Shown in pieces: positions 8,653 to 16,249 of a DNA stretch of 64,000 nucleotides. A model generated the notes under the pieces. It saw nothing but the letters and a program-made list of their open reading frames with translations, did no database searches and was not told where the DNA came from. Made by a program: the position numbers and the translations under genes. This DNA is from Streptomyces olivaceoviridis (lineage in GTDB: Bacteria > Actinomycetota > Actinomycetes > Streptomycetales > Streptomycetaceae): assembly GCF_014650115.1 (NCBI RefSeq), contig NZ_BMUI01000009.1, forward strand, positions 238,444-302,443. The letters are read 5' to 3'. Position 1 is the first letter of the stretch. Every line of letters starts with the position of its first letter.

Positions 8653-9561
8653 GTGGCCCCGGTCCTCGACGGACTCGGCGAGAAGCTGGCCGAGAAGTGG
8701 CTGACCGCGCTGGCGGCCCCCGGCCTGCTGTTCGTGGGAGCCACCGTCACCGCCGCCGTCCTCGGCCAGACCAACGCACTCGACTGGTCCCTGCTCCGCA
8801 GGCGAGTCGGCCACTGGGCGACGACGGCCGGGCACTGGTCCACCGGCGAACAACTCGCCGCCGCGGCGGTCCTCATCCTCGCCGCCGTGGCCGTCGGCAC
8901 GCTGGTACGGACGTGCGGCGACGGCGCCGTACGGATCTGGACGGGAGACTGGCCCGGCCCGCTCCGGCCGCCGGCCCACCGGCTGACCGCCCGGCGCGCA
9001 CGGCGCTGGGACGATCTCCAGACGGACATCGAGCGACTGCGCACCCCTCGTCCGGCCCGCGACCGGACAGCGGACGTCCGCCAGGAGATCGACGCGCTGA
9101 CCGTCCGCCGTGACCGCATCGCGCTCGCGCGGCCGACGCGCCCCACGTACACCGGCGACCGCCTCGCGGCCACCGTCGTCCGCGTGGACACCCAGTACGG
9201 CATCGACCTCGCCGCCTGCTGGCCCCGGCTGTGGATGGTGCTGCCGGAGGACGTGCGGACCGAGCTGCGCACCGTGCGGACCCGCTTCGACACCGCAGTC
9301 GTGGGCTCCGTCTGGGCCGCCTGCTACGCCGTGCTCGGGTGTTTCTGGTGGCCGGCCGCCGTGGCCGCCGTCGTGACGGGGCTCCTGGCGCGGCAGCGGG
9401 TGCCGCAGGCCGCGGCGGCACTCGCCGAGCACGTGGAGTCCGCGGTCGACGTCCACCTGCGACGACTGGCGGAGGAGATCGGGCTCACCGGACTGGCCGA
9501 CGGGCCGCCCGACCGCCGCCTGGGTCTCGCCCTGAACCGCATCGCCCGCAAGGCCACGTGA
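8653..9561 (+). CDS. Membrane protein of the CHAT cassette
   Basis: A 302-residue protein starting at a GTG three bases after the preceding stop. It has hydrophobic segments at the N terminus (LAAPGLLFVGATVTAAVLG), near residues 70-90 (LAAAAVLILAAVAVGTLV), and a hydrophobic hairpin in the second half (VWAACYAVLGCFWWPAAVAA VVTGLLA). The central part is charged (DDLQTDIERLRTPR). No catalytic motif is seen. In a cassette with a caspase-like protease and a putative zinc-ribbon protein it could be a membrane effector or anchor. This is inference from gene order. Confidence 0.7.
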   Translation: MAPVLDGLGEKLAEKWLTALAAPGLLFVGATVTAAVLGQTNALDWSLLRRRVGHWATTAGHWSTGEQLAAAAVLILAAVAVGTLVRTCGDGAVRIWTGDWPGPLRPPAHRLTARRARRWDDLQTDIERLRTPRPARDRTADVRQEIDALTVRRDRIALARPTRPTYTGDRLAATVVRVDTQYGIDLAACWPRLWMVLPEDVRTELRTVRTRFDTAVVGSVWAACYAVLGCFWWPAAVAAVVTGLLARQRVPQAAAALAEHVESAVDVHLRRLAEEIGLTGLADGPPDRRLGLALNRIARKAT

Positions 9562-9717
9562 GACCGGTGCCAGGCCCGCGGGAAGCCAGGCCCCGCTGTT
9601 CACGTCGACGCCCGAATTCCGGAAAATGGCTCAGGAAAGGATTGAACGGGCTCCCTTCGTCATACGTATGGTCACGTGAGGGGTGCTTCGGCGGGCGAGA
9701 GGCGGCTGGCGGCGATG

Positions 9718-10242
9718 ACTCACGGGATGCGGACGGGCATGCACACCACCGGGCTGGACGGCCATCGCACCTGGCGGGAGACCGCCAGCCACTACGCCCT
9801 GCTGCCCCTGCGCGTCTTCCTGGGCGTCACCTTCATCTACGCCGGTCTGGACAAGCTCACCGACAGCGCGTTCATGAAGTCCGGCGGCACCGGCTCCATC
9901 GGCGACACCATGCGCGCGGCCCGCGACTCCGCCGCCATCCCGGCCCTGGTCGACCTGGCCTTGAAGAGCCCGGTCGGCTTCGGCTACGCCATGGCCCTCG
10001 GTGAACTGGCCGTCGGCATCGGCGTCCTGCTCGGCCTGTTCGGCCGGCTGGCCGCACTCGGCGGCGCGCTGATCTCCCTCAGCCTCTGGCTGACGGTGAG
10101 CTGGGCGACCACCCCCTACTACTACGGCAACGACCTCGCCTACCTGATGGCCTGGCTCCCCCTGATCCTCGCCGGCACCCCCTACCTCTCCCTCGACGCC
10201 GCCTGGCGGGCCCGGCGCCGAATGACCGGCGGCTACCGCTGA
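9718..10242 (+). CDS. DoxX-family membrane protein
   Basis: About 174 residues. The DoxX signature is seen in LLPLRVFLGVTFIYAGLDKL, followed by three hydrophobic segments (GYAMALGELAVGIGVLLGLF, LAALGGALISLSLWLTVSWA, LAYLMAWLPLILAGTPYLSL). DoxX proteins are small four-helix membrane proteins linked to quinone or thiol redox homeostasis. The start at 9718 has GAGAGG upstream; a GTG at 9676 is an alternative. TTGAAC at 9642-9647 with TATGGT at 9667-9672 could be a promoter, with a longer than usual spacer. The gene converges on the small membrane protein that follows. Confidence 0.82.
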   Translation, partial: THGMRTGMHTTGLDGHRTWRETASHYALLPLRVFLGVTFIYAGLDKLTDSAFMKSGGTGSIGDTMRAARDSAAIPALVDLALKSPVGFGYAMALGELAVGIGVLLGLFGRLAALGGALISLSLWLTVSWATTPYYYGNDLAYLMAWLPLILAGTPYLSLDAAWRARRRMTGGYR

Positions 10243-10448
10243 CCGCCCTCGGCGCCGCCCCGTCTGCGTATCCCCCGGGCCAGCGCCGCCGTGGCGCCGG
10301 CCAGGCACAGCCCGCCCACGACCAGCGGGACGACCGCGAACCACGGTGTCTCCCACAGACCGCCCGCGTCTCCCGCGAAAGCCACCGCGGTGGCGGTCAG
10401 GAAGAGCCCGGCGACCAGCTTCCCGGGCTGGAACTCATGATGCAGCAC
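10233..10448 (-). CDS. Small two-helix membrane protein coupled to the PspC/LiaF-like gene
   Basis: A 71-residue protein with two hydrophobic segments (KLVAGLFLTATAVAFAG and WFAVVPLVVGGLCLAGATAA) and a positively charged tail (GIRRRGG). The GTG start at 10448 lies inside the end of the upstream gene and follows GGAGG by six bases, so translation is probably coupled. It overlaps that gene by 14 bases. Its 3' end overlaps the convergent DoxX gene by ten bases. No family is recognised. By position it belongs to the envelope-stress locus. Confidence 0.7.
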   Translation of the reverse strand: MLHHEFQPGKLVAGLFLTATAVAFAGDAGGLWETPWFAVVPLVVGGLCLAGATAALARGIRRRGGAEGGQR

Positions 10449-11877
10449 GGCTGACCTCCACCTGTCCCACTCCGACACCGAGCGTCAGATCCAGCGTGCC
10501 GCCCTTCCCGGCCCCCTTGGTCGGCATCAGCGTCACCTCCTCGTGCCTTCCGGGCCGCACGTCCACGTCCTTGCCGCTGTCCCCGGGCAACCGGATGTCA
10601 CCGACCCCCACATCGATGCTCAGCCGCACCGCCGCGTCCGCCGGCACGATCACCTTCAGCTGTCCCGCGCCCACCCGGACGTCCGTCGCGACCGCCTGCC
10701 CCTTGGCCGGGTGCACCCGGGTCAGGTCCAGGGTGCCCCGCCCGGTGCCGAGGTCGTACCCGGACCGCAGCTGGGCCGCCGCGACCGGCTTCCAGGACGT
10801 CTCCCGCCAGTCGGTGGTGATGTCCCGGGGCAGCGCCGCCGCCCCCGCGAGCAACCCCGCCGTGACCAGCGCCAGGAACACCGTGCCGGCCCCGGTGCGG
10901 CCCAGGAACGCGCTGAGCGCGATGCCGAGCCCGAACACCGCGAGCGCGCACGCCAGTCCGGTCTCCAGGCTGGTGCCCAGCGGGTGCGTGTCCCAGCCGA
11001 GCCCCGTGCCCAGGCCGCCCGCCAGCAGGGCGAGCAGAAACACCCAGCCGCCGATCCAGCGTGGGCCGCGCGGTCTCGGGGGCGCGGCGTACGGCGTCTG
11101 TATCGCCCCGGGATGCGTCCAGGGATGGGGTACGCCGACGTCCACGACCGAGGTCAGATCGCGCTCGCGGGCGTCACCGGGCCCCCACAGATAGCCGGTG
11201 CCGCCGACATGGGTGCCGTCCTTGACGATCGGGTCCCGCCACCAGGAGGGGTAGGTGGTGACGACCGGGGGCGCCTGGGCCTCCGGCGGGGCGTCGGCCG
11301 CGGCCTGCGCGGCCAGGGGGTCGGGGTCGGGGGCGCCACGGCGCCTCGACCAGTACCCCGCGCCGGCGAGCAGCAGCGACAGCACCGTGGCGAACGCCAG
11401 CACCCCGCCGTTCCTCAGCATCGTCAGGAAGATCCCGCAGCCGACCAGGGCGAACAGCACGGCGGCCAGCGCCTGGCCGTCCACCCGGCCCGTGAAGAGC
11501 TTGCGCAGCTCGTTCTCCTCCTCGTCCTGGTACGGCACCAGGAGCCAGGCGAAGCCGTAGAAGATCAGGCCCAGACCGCCGGTCGCGGAGAGTACGGCCA
11601 GCGTGATCCGGAAGATGACCGGGTCCATGTCGGTGTGCCGGCCGAGTCCCGCGCACACGCCCGCGATCATCTTGTGCCGACGGTCGCGCCGGAACCGGTC
11701 GGGCACCTCGGCGCCCTCCTGCGGCTCCGTCTCGTGCGTGGGGGAGTGGGGGCCGGCGCCGGCCGGTCCCGTCTCGTCCGTCGCGGCGGGCGCGGCATCC
11801 GTCGGCCCGGTGCCCGGGGCCGGGCGCGGGCCGGGGCCGGGTCCCGGACCCGTCGCGGCGTGCTCGTGATCCGTCAT
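10435..11877 (-). CDS. PspC-domain protein with LiaF-like C-terminal domain
   Basis: A 480-residue membrane protein. After a Gly/Pro/Thr-rich N terminus it has a PspC domain (residues ~60-120: RRHKMIAGVCAGLGRHTDMD, then GLIFYGFAWLLVPYQDEEEN). Several further membrane helices follow, and the C-terminal beta-rich domain (GTLDLTRVHPAKG, DVRVGAGQLKVIVPADAAVR, DVGVGDIRLPGDSGKD) resembles the extracytoplasmic domain of LiaF-type sensors (DUF2154-like). It diverges from a PspC-containing kinase and its response regulator, which together recall the LiaFSR envelope-stress system. The ATG at 11877 has no strong ribosome site, so the start is less certain. Confidence 0.82.
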   Translation of the reverse strand: MTDHEHAATGPGPGPGPRPAPGTGPTDAAPAATDETGPAGAGPHSPTHETEPQEGAEVPDRFRRDRRHKMIAGVCAGLGRHTDMDPVIFRITLAVLSATGGLGLIFYGFAWLLVPYQDEEENELRKLFTGRVDGQALAAVLFALVGCGIFLTMLRNGGVLAFATVLSLLLAGAGYWSRRRGAPDPDPLAAQAAADAPPEAQAPPVVTTYPSWWRDPIVKDGTHVGGTGYLWGPGDARERDLTSVVDVGVPHPWTHPGAIQTPYAAPPRPRGPRWIGGWVFLLALLAGGLGTGLGWDTHPLGTSLETGLACALAVFGLGIALSAFLGRTGAGTVFLALVTAGLLAGAAALPRDITTDWRETSWKPVAAAQLRSGYDLGTGRGTLDLTRVHPAKGQAVATDVRVGAGQLKVIVPADAAVRLSIDVGVGDIRLPGDSGKDVDVRPGRHEEVTLMPTKGAGKGGTLDLTLGVGVGQVEVSRAAS

Positions 11878-12098
11878 GCGTCCATGGTGACGGCCCGGCC
11901 GCCGCGACGGCAGTCGGGACGACCCTGGGCCAACCCTGAAATCGGCCCTGAGACGGGACGGGGAAGCGTTCGAGCGGCACCGGCCGCCGCGCAACGCCCG
12001 CCGAACCGACCGTTTGGACCGGCCCCGACGGAAGATCAGGGGCGTCTCGGGGGCAGACCCTGATGCCCCGTCCCGCCGCTCGTGTGACCATCGTTGGC

Positions 12099-13388
12099 AT
12101 GCCGGAAGCCGCAAGCCTGCCACTCGACGACCCGCGGCCCCCGCGCAAGCTCTACCGCAGCAGCGACGGACGCTGGCTCGGCGGAGTGGCGCGGGGCCTC
12201 GCCGGGCATCTCGGGCTGCCCGTCGTGTGGGTGCGGCTCGTCTTCGTCGGCCTGTTCATGGCCGACGGACTCGGAGCGCTGCTGTACGCCGCGTTCTGGT
12301 TCTTCGTGCCCCTCGGCGTCGGCGGCGTCGGCGACCAGAAGCCGTCGCTGGTGGGCACGGAGGCGTCGCCGGACGGCCGCCGCAGACTGGTGGCCCGCAA
12401 GCCGGACCGGGGACAGATCGTCGCGCTGCTCCTCATGGTCATCGTGTCCGTGGTCTTCGTGGGCAGCGTGAACCTGGGCAGCGCCACCAAGGCGTATCTG
12501 GTGCCCGCCGTGCTCGTCGCCGCCGGTGTCGCCCTGGTCTGGCGGCAGGCGGACAACGCCCGCCGGGCCCGCTGGGCCGAGGCCGGCCGCCGGCGCCGCA
12601 CCCTCACCCTGCTCCGCGCGGCCGGCGGCGTCCTGCTCGTCACGGCCGGTGTCTCCGCCATCTTCGTCCTGCAGGGCTCGACCGCCCACCTCGGCGCCGT
12701 TCTTCAGGCCGCGCTCGCCGTCCTCGTCGGCATCACCCTGCTCGCCGGCCCCTACCTGGTCCGTATGACCCAGGACCTGTCCGAGGAGCGCCTGATGCGC
12801 ATCCGCGCCCAGGAACGCGCCGAGGTCGCCGCGCATGTCCACGACTCCGTGCTGCACACCCTCACCCTGATCCAGCGCAACGCCGACAACGCGGGCGAGG
12901 TGCGCCGCCTCGCCCGCGCCCAGGAGCGCGACCTGCGCACCTGGCTGTACAAGCCGGAGGGCACCGGCAAGGACGAGGCCGACGAACCGGACACGGTCGC
13001 CGAGGCGGTGCGCCGCAACGCCGCCGAGGTGGAGGACAAGCACGGCGTGCCCATCGAGGTCGTGATCGTCGGAGACTGCCCGCTCGACGAGAAGACCGGT
13101 GCGCAGATGCAGGCCGCGCGCGAGGCGATGGTGAACGCCGCCAAGTACGGTGGCGAGGGCGGCGCCGTACAGGTCTACGCCGAAGTCGAGGGAAAGACGG
13201 TCTTCGTGTCCGTGCGGGACCGCGGCCCCGGCTTCGACCTCGACGCGATACCCGCCGACCGGATGGGTGTCAGAGAATCGATCATCGGCCGCATGGAGCG
13301 CAACGGCGGCACGGCCCGGCTGCGGGCGGTGCCGGGCGGCGGCACCGAGGTCGAGCTGGAGATGGAGAGGGCGGAGAAGACGTCATGA
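12099..13388 (+). CDS. Sensor histidine kinase with N-terminal PspC domain
   Basis: About 429 residues. The N-terminal PspC segment is KLYRSSDGRWLGGVARGLAG plus the membrane helix LLYAAFWFFVPLGVGG. Further membrane helices come next, then a HisKA_3-type dimerisation helix with the phospho-accepting His in AAHVHDSVLHTLTLIQRNAD. The C-terminal HATPase domain shows AREAMVNAAKYGG (N box), VRDRGPGFDLDAI (G1) and a GTEVELEM end. This domain order is that of NarL-type system kinases. The ATG at 12099 is preferred; an in-frame ATG at 12063 is also open. The gene overlaps its response regulator by ATGA. Confidence 0.88.
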   Translation: MPEAASLPLDDPRPPRKLYRSSDGRWLGGVARGLAGHLGLPVVWVRLVFVGLFMADGLGALLYAAFWFFVPLGVGGVGDQKPSLVGTEASPDGRRRLVARKPDRGQIVALLLMVIVSVVFVGSVNLGSATKAYLVPAVLVAAGVALVWRQADNARRARWAEAGRRRRTLTLLRAAGGVLLVTAGVSAIFVLQGSTAHLGAVLQAALAVLVGITLLAGPYLVRMTQDLSEERLMRIRAQERAEVAAHVHDSVLHTLTLIQRNADNAGEVRRLARAQERDLRTWLYKPEGTGKDEADEPDTVAEAVRRNAAEVEDKHGVPIEVVIVGDCPLDEKTGAQMQAAREAMVNAAKYGGEGGAVQVYAEVEGKTVFVSVRDRGPGFDLDAIPADRMGVRESIIGRMERNGGTARLRAVPGGGTEVELEMERAEKTS

Positions 13389-14128
13389 GCGACGCGACCG
13401 AGGCGAACGGCACGGCGGGAGCGGCGGAGCCGGCCGAGGCCGGCCGGACCCGCGGCGGCGCGGGCGGGCGGCACGTGCGGGTGGTGCTGGTGGACGACCA
13501 CCGCATGTTCCGTACCGGCGTCCAGGCCGAGATCGGCCAGACCGCCGAGACCGGGGTCGAGGTGGTCGGCGAGGCCGCGGACGTCGACCAGGCCGTCGCG
13601 GTCATCACCGCCACCCGGCCCGAGGTGGTCCTGCTCGACGTCCACCTGCCGGGCGGCGGCGGGGTCGAAGTGCTGCGCCGGTGCGCTGCGTTGATGGCGG
13701 ACGCCGAGCAGCCGGTCCGCTTCCTCGCGCTGTCCGTGTCGGACGCGGCGGAGGACGTGATCGGGGTGATCCGCGGCGGCGCCCGCGGCTATGTCACCAA
13801 GACCATCACCGGCACCGACCTGGTCGACTCGATCTTCCGCGTCCAGGAGGGCGACGCCGTCTTCTCCCCGAGGCTGGCCGGCTTCGTCCTGGACGCCTTC
13901 GCCTCCACCGACGCCCCGCCGGTGGACGAGGACCTGGACCGCCTCACCCAGCGGGAACGCGAGGTGCTGCGCCTGATCGCCCGGGGCTACGCCTACAAGG
14001 AGATCGCCAAGCAGCTCTTCATCTCGGTGAAGACGGTCGAGTCCCATGTCTCGGCGGTCCTGCGCAAGCTCCAGCTGTCCAACCGGCACGAACTGACCCG
14101 CTGGGCGACCGCGCGCCGGCTGGTCTGA
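13385..14128 (+). CDS. NarL/LuxR-family response regulator
   Basis: A 247-residue response regulator translated from an ATG overlapping the kinase stop. The receiver domain follows a ~35-residue Gly/Ala-rich lead: VVLVDDHRMFRTGVQAEIG with the acidic pocket, VVLLDVHLPGGGGVE with the phospho-Asp, and LSVSDAAEDVIGVIRGGARG with the switch Ser and YVTK lysine. The C terminus is a LuxR helix-turn-helix (LTQREREVLRLIARGYAYKE, KTVESHVSAVLRKL). It is the partner of the PspC-kinase just upstream. The likely target is the divergent PspC/LiaF operon and itself, which is inference from analogy with LiaFSR. Confidence 0.93.
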   Translation: MSDATEANGTAGAAEPAEAGRTRGGAGGRHVRVVLVDDHRMFRTGVQAEIGQTAETGVEVVGEAADVDQAVAVITATRPEVVLLDVHLPGGGGVEVLRRCAALMADAEQPVRFLALSVSDAAEDVIGVIRGGARGYVTKTITGTDLVDSIFRVQEGDAVFSPRLAGFVLDAFASTDAPPVDEDLDRLTQREREVLRLIARGYAYKEIAKQLFISVKTVESHVSAVLRKLQLSNRHELTRWATARRLV

Positions 14129-14173
14129 CCCCTGCGGTCCCGCCCCGCCCCCGTCCCTCCCCGCGACCGTCCC

Positions 14174-15238
14174 TCACTCCACCCTTGTCGCCCCCGCGAA
14201 CGGCATCTGGTCGATCGGAGCGAGACGGACCGGTGCCGACGGGTTGGGGGCGTGGATCATCTGGCCGTTGCCCACATAGATGCCGACGTGACTGATCCCG
14301 GAGTAGAAGAACACCAGGTCCCCCGGCTGGACTTCGGAGCGGGAGATCCGCCGGCCCGCGTTGATCTGGGCGTAGGTGGTGCGGGGCAGGGAGATGCCGG
14401 CGGAGCGGTAGGCGGCCTGGACCAGACCCGAGCAGTCGAAGGCGTGCGGGCCGGTGGCGCCCCACACATAGGGGCTGCCGAGCTTGCCGTAGGCGTAGGC
14501 GACGGCCGCCGCCGCGCGGGAGGTCGGGGCGGCGGCGGACCCGGGCCGCTCCAGCGGCTGCCGCGCGTCGGCGGCCGACCGGGAGACGCGGGCGCCCGTG
14601 CCGCCGGCACCGGTGACCTCGGTCCGCTGCGGCGGAGTCAGCCGCGCCAGCAGCCGACGGGCCTCGTCCAGCTTGCCGGTGACGGTCCTCTTCTGCCGTC
14701 GCAGCTCCGCCTGCCGTGACCGCAGCGACCTCACCTCGACGCGCGCGGCTCCGCGCAACCGCTCGATCTCCCGCAGTTGCCGGCGCACCCGGGAGACCGC
14801 GGCGGCCTGCCGGTCACCGGCCCGCTCCGCGAACGCGGCGCCGTCCAGATACCGGTCGGGATCGCTGGAGAGGGCCAGTTGCCAGGCCGGGGCGATGCCG
14901 CCGTCCCGGTACTGCGCCGCGGCGATCGAACCCAGTGCTTCCCGGGCCGAGTTGAGCCTCGTCTGCTTGCGGGCGGTCTCGTCCTGGAGCGCGCTCAGCC
15001 GCCGCTGGCCGGCGTCCGCCTCCTCCTTCGCCCCGTTGTACTTCTCGGTGGCGGCCTCGGCCTCCCGGTACAACGCCTCCACCCTGGCCTTCACCTGCGC
15101 CGGTGTCAGCCGCGGTTCGGCGTGCCCCGTCCCGTCGAGGGCGGTCACGGTGGCCGCGCCCGCCAAGGCGAGAGTGGCGGCCGTCCGGGCCGTATGGCCG
15201 CTGAGCGGGCGTTGCGGGCGCTTGCGGTGCGCTGCCAC
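14174..15238 (-). CDS. Secreted NlpC/P60 peptidoglycan endopeptidase (no riboswitch seen)
   Basis: About 354 residues. The N terminus (HRKRPQRPLSGHTARTAATL, then an Ala-rich hydrophobic stretch) looks like a signal peptide. A long coiled coil follows (YREAEAATEKYNGAKEEADA through KLDEARRLLARL). The C-terminal NlpC/P60 domain has the catalytic Cys in AFDCSGLVQAAYRSAG, the His in GISHVGIYVG and MIHAPNP at the end. It cleaves peptide stems of peptidoglycan outside the cell. The GTG at 15238 was chosen by similarity to the sibling hydrolase start (…SHRKPRP); a GTG at 15250 is also open. A possible promoter (TTACCT, 18 bp, TAGCGT) lies near 15400-15430. Confidence 0.87.
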   Translation of the reverse strand: MAAHRKRPQRPLSGHTARTAATLALAGAATVTALDGTGHAEPRLTPAQVKARVEALYREAEAATEKYNGAKEEADAGQRRLSALQDETARKQTRLNSAREALGSIAAAQYRDGGIAPAWQLALSSDPDRYLDGAAFAERAGDRQAAAVSRVRRQLREIERLRGAARVEVRSLRSRQAELRRQKRTVTGKLDEARRLLARLTPPQRTEVTGAGGTGARVSRSAADARQPLERPGSAAAPTSRAAAAVAYAYGKLGSPYVWGATGPHAFDCSGLVQAAYRSAGISLPRTTYAQINAGRRISRSEVQPGDLVFFYSGISHVGIYVGNGQMIHAPNPSAPVRLAPIDQMPFAGATRVE

Positions 15239-15841
15239 CTGGACCGTCACGTCCTTCCGTACGACTCGCACGACCGAGCGGTCGGTACGCCCCGCGGCGG
15301 CCCGACAGGGGAGCGGGCCGCCGCCGGGCCTTTCTCGGCGGTGGTGTCCGACTGCCGCCCCTGGCCCGGGCGGCGGTGGGGAGCCGGTCACCTGGGGGAG
15401 GACGCTAGGCCGGACGGTGACGCGCAGGTAACGCGGTGTACGGAACTGGTTCGGACGGATCGGGACGTGACCGTATGTGACCGTGCGAGCGGGCTGGAGT
15501 CGTCACCTTTACGGAGCGTGCTGACCGAAGAGCGGAAAGGGGGACTGACGGGAGCCGTGAGGTGCTATGGGGCCGCATATATGCAAGATCACGTGGACCG
15601 GGGCGTCGGGTTGCCGGGGTCGTGGGTGGGCGTGGTGACGCAGGGTCGCGGGGGTTGGTGACGAAGGGTCGCTGGGCTGGGGGCGAGGGCGAGGGCGGGG
15701 GCGGGGGCGAGGAGCGGGAGCGGGGGCGGACGGTTCGGTGAAGTTGGGCCGGTGGGCCGGTGGGCCGGAGGGTCTGGGGAGGGGTGGCTTGGTGGGCCCG
15801 GTGACTGGTGGGTCGGAGGGGGCTCGTTAGGCTCCGGCTCC
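15239..15841. other. Intergenic region with G-rich tract, no gene seen
   Basis: This 600-bp gap separates the divergent NlpC gene and the small membrane protein gene. The half next to the NlpC gene holds its possible promoter. I looked there for ydaO riboswitch motifs and found none. From about 15655 to 15735 the plus strand is built of GGGGC/GAGGGC units with many runs of three or more G (quadruplex-forming potential), then GGCCGGTGGGCC-like direct repeats to about 15775. I find no supported ORF. Confidence 0.6.
15828..15833 (+). promoter_or_regulatory. Probable -10 box for a leaderless transcript
   Basis: TAGGCT ends eight bases before the ATG of the small membrane protein gene, so transcription would start at or very near the ATG. 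There is no ribosome site between the two, which fits a leaderless mRNA. Confidence 0.5.
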
Positions 15842-16195
15842 ATGGACGTACTCATCCATCTCTTCGTCGGCCTGCACATCATCGGCATCGCCGCGCTGCT
15901 CGGCGGTTTCCTCACCCAGATGAAGGCGATGGGCCAGGGCACGGCCCGGTTCGTGCCCGGCATGCTGCACGGCGCGCTGACGATGCTGGTCACCGGCGTG
16001 GCCCTGGTCGGCCTGAACCAGGCCGACGACCACCACGTCAACAACATCAAGATCGGCGTGAAGCTCGCCCTGCTGATCGTGATCCTCGGCCTGGTCTATG
16101 TGAAGCGCGACGAGGAGCGGGTCGACAAGGGCCTCTTCGGGCTGGTCGGCCTGCTGACCACGGCCAACATCTTCATCGCCGTCCTGTGGACCTGA
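15842..16195 (+). CDS. Small integral membrane protein
   Basis: A 117-residue protein with four hydrophobic segments: LIHLFVGLHIIGIAALLGGF, MLHGALTMLVTGVALVGL, IGVKLALLIVILGLVYVK and LFGLVGLLTTANIFIAVLW. Conserved-looking polar residues (HH in QADDHHVNN, KRDEER) sit in the loops. No functional motif is recognised. The ATG at 15842 directly follows a -10 box, so the message is probably leaderless. It converges on the second NlpC gene. Confidence 0.8.
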   Translation: MDVLIHLFVGLHIIGIAALLGGFLTQMKAMGQGTARFVPGMLHGALTMLVTGVALVGLNQADDHHVNNIKIGVKLALLIVILGLVYVKRDEERVDKGLFGLVGLLTTANIFIAVLWT

Positions 16196-16249
16196 TCGCC
16201 GTCTCCGGATTCACCGGCCTCTGGACCTGAGCCTCGGCGCGGCTCGGGA

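Noticed and set aside
15250..15600. A second ydaO riboswitch before the first NlpC gene
   Set aside because: None of the GGGGTGAAT, CCGAATCC or CCCTTCCG blocks are found on the minus strand in this leader.
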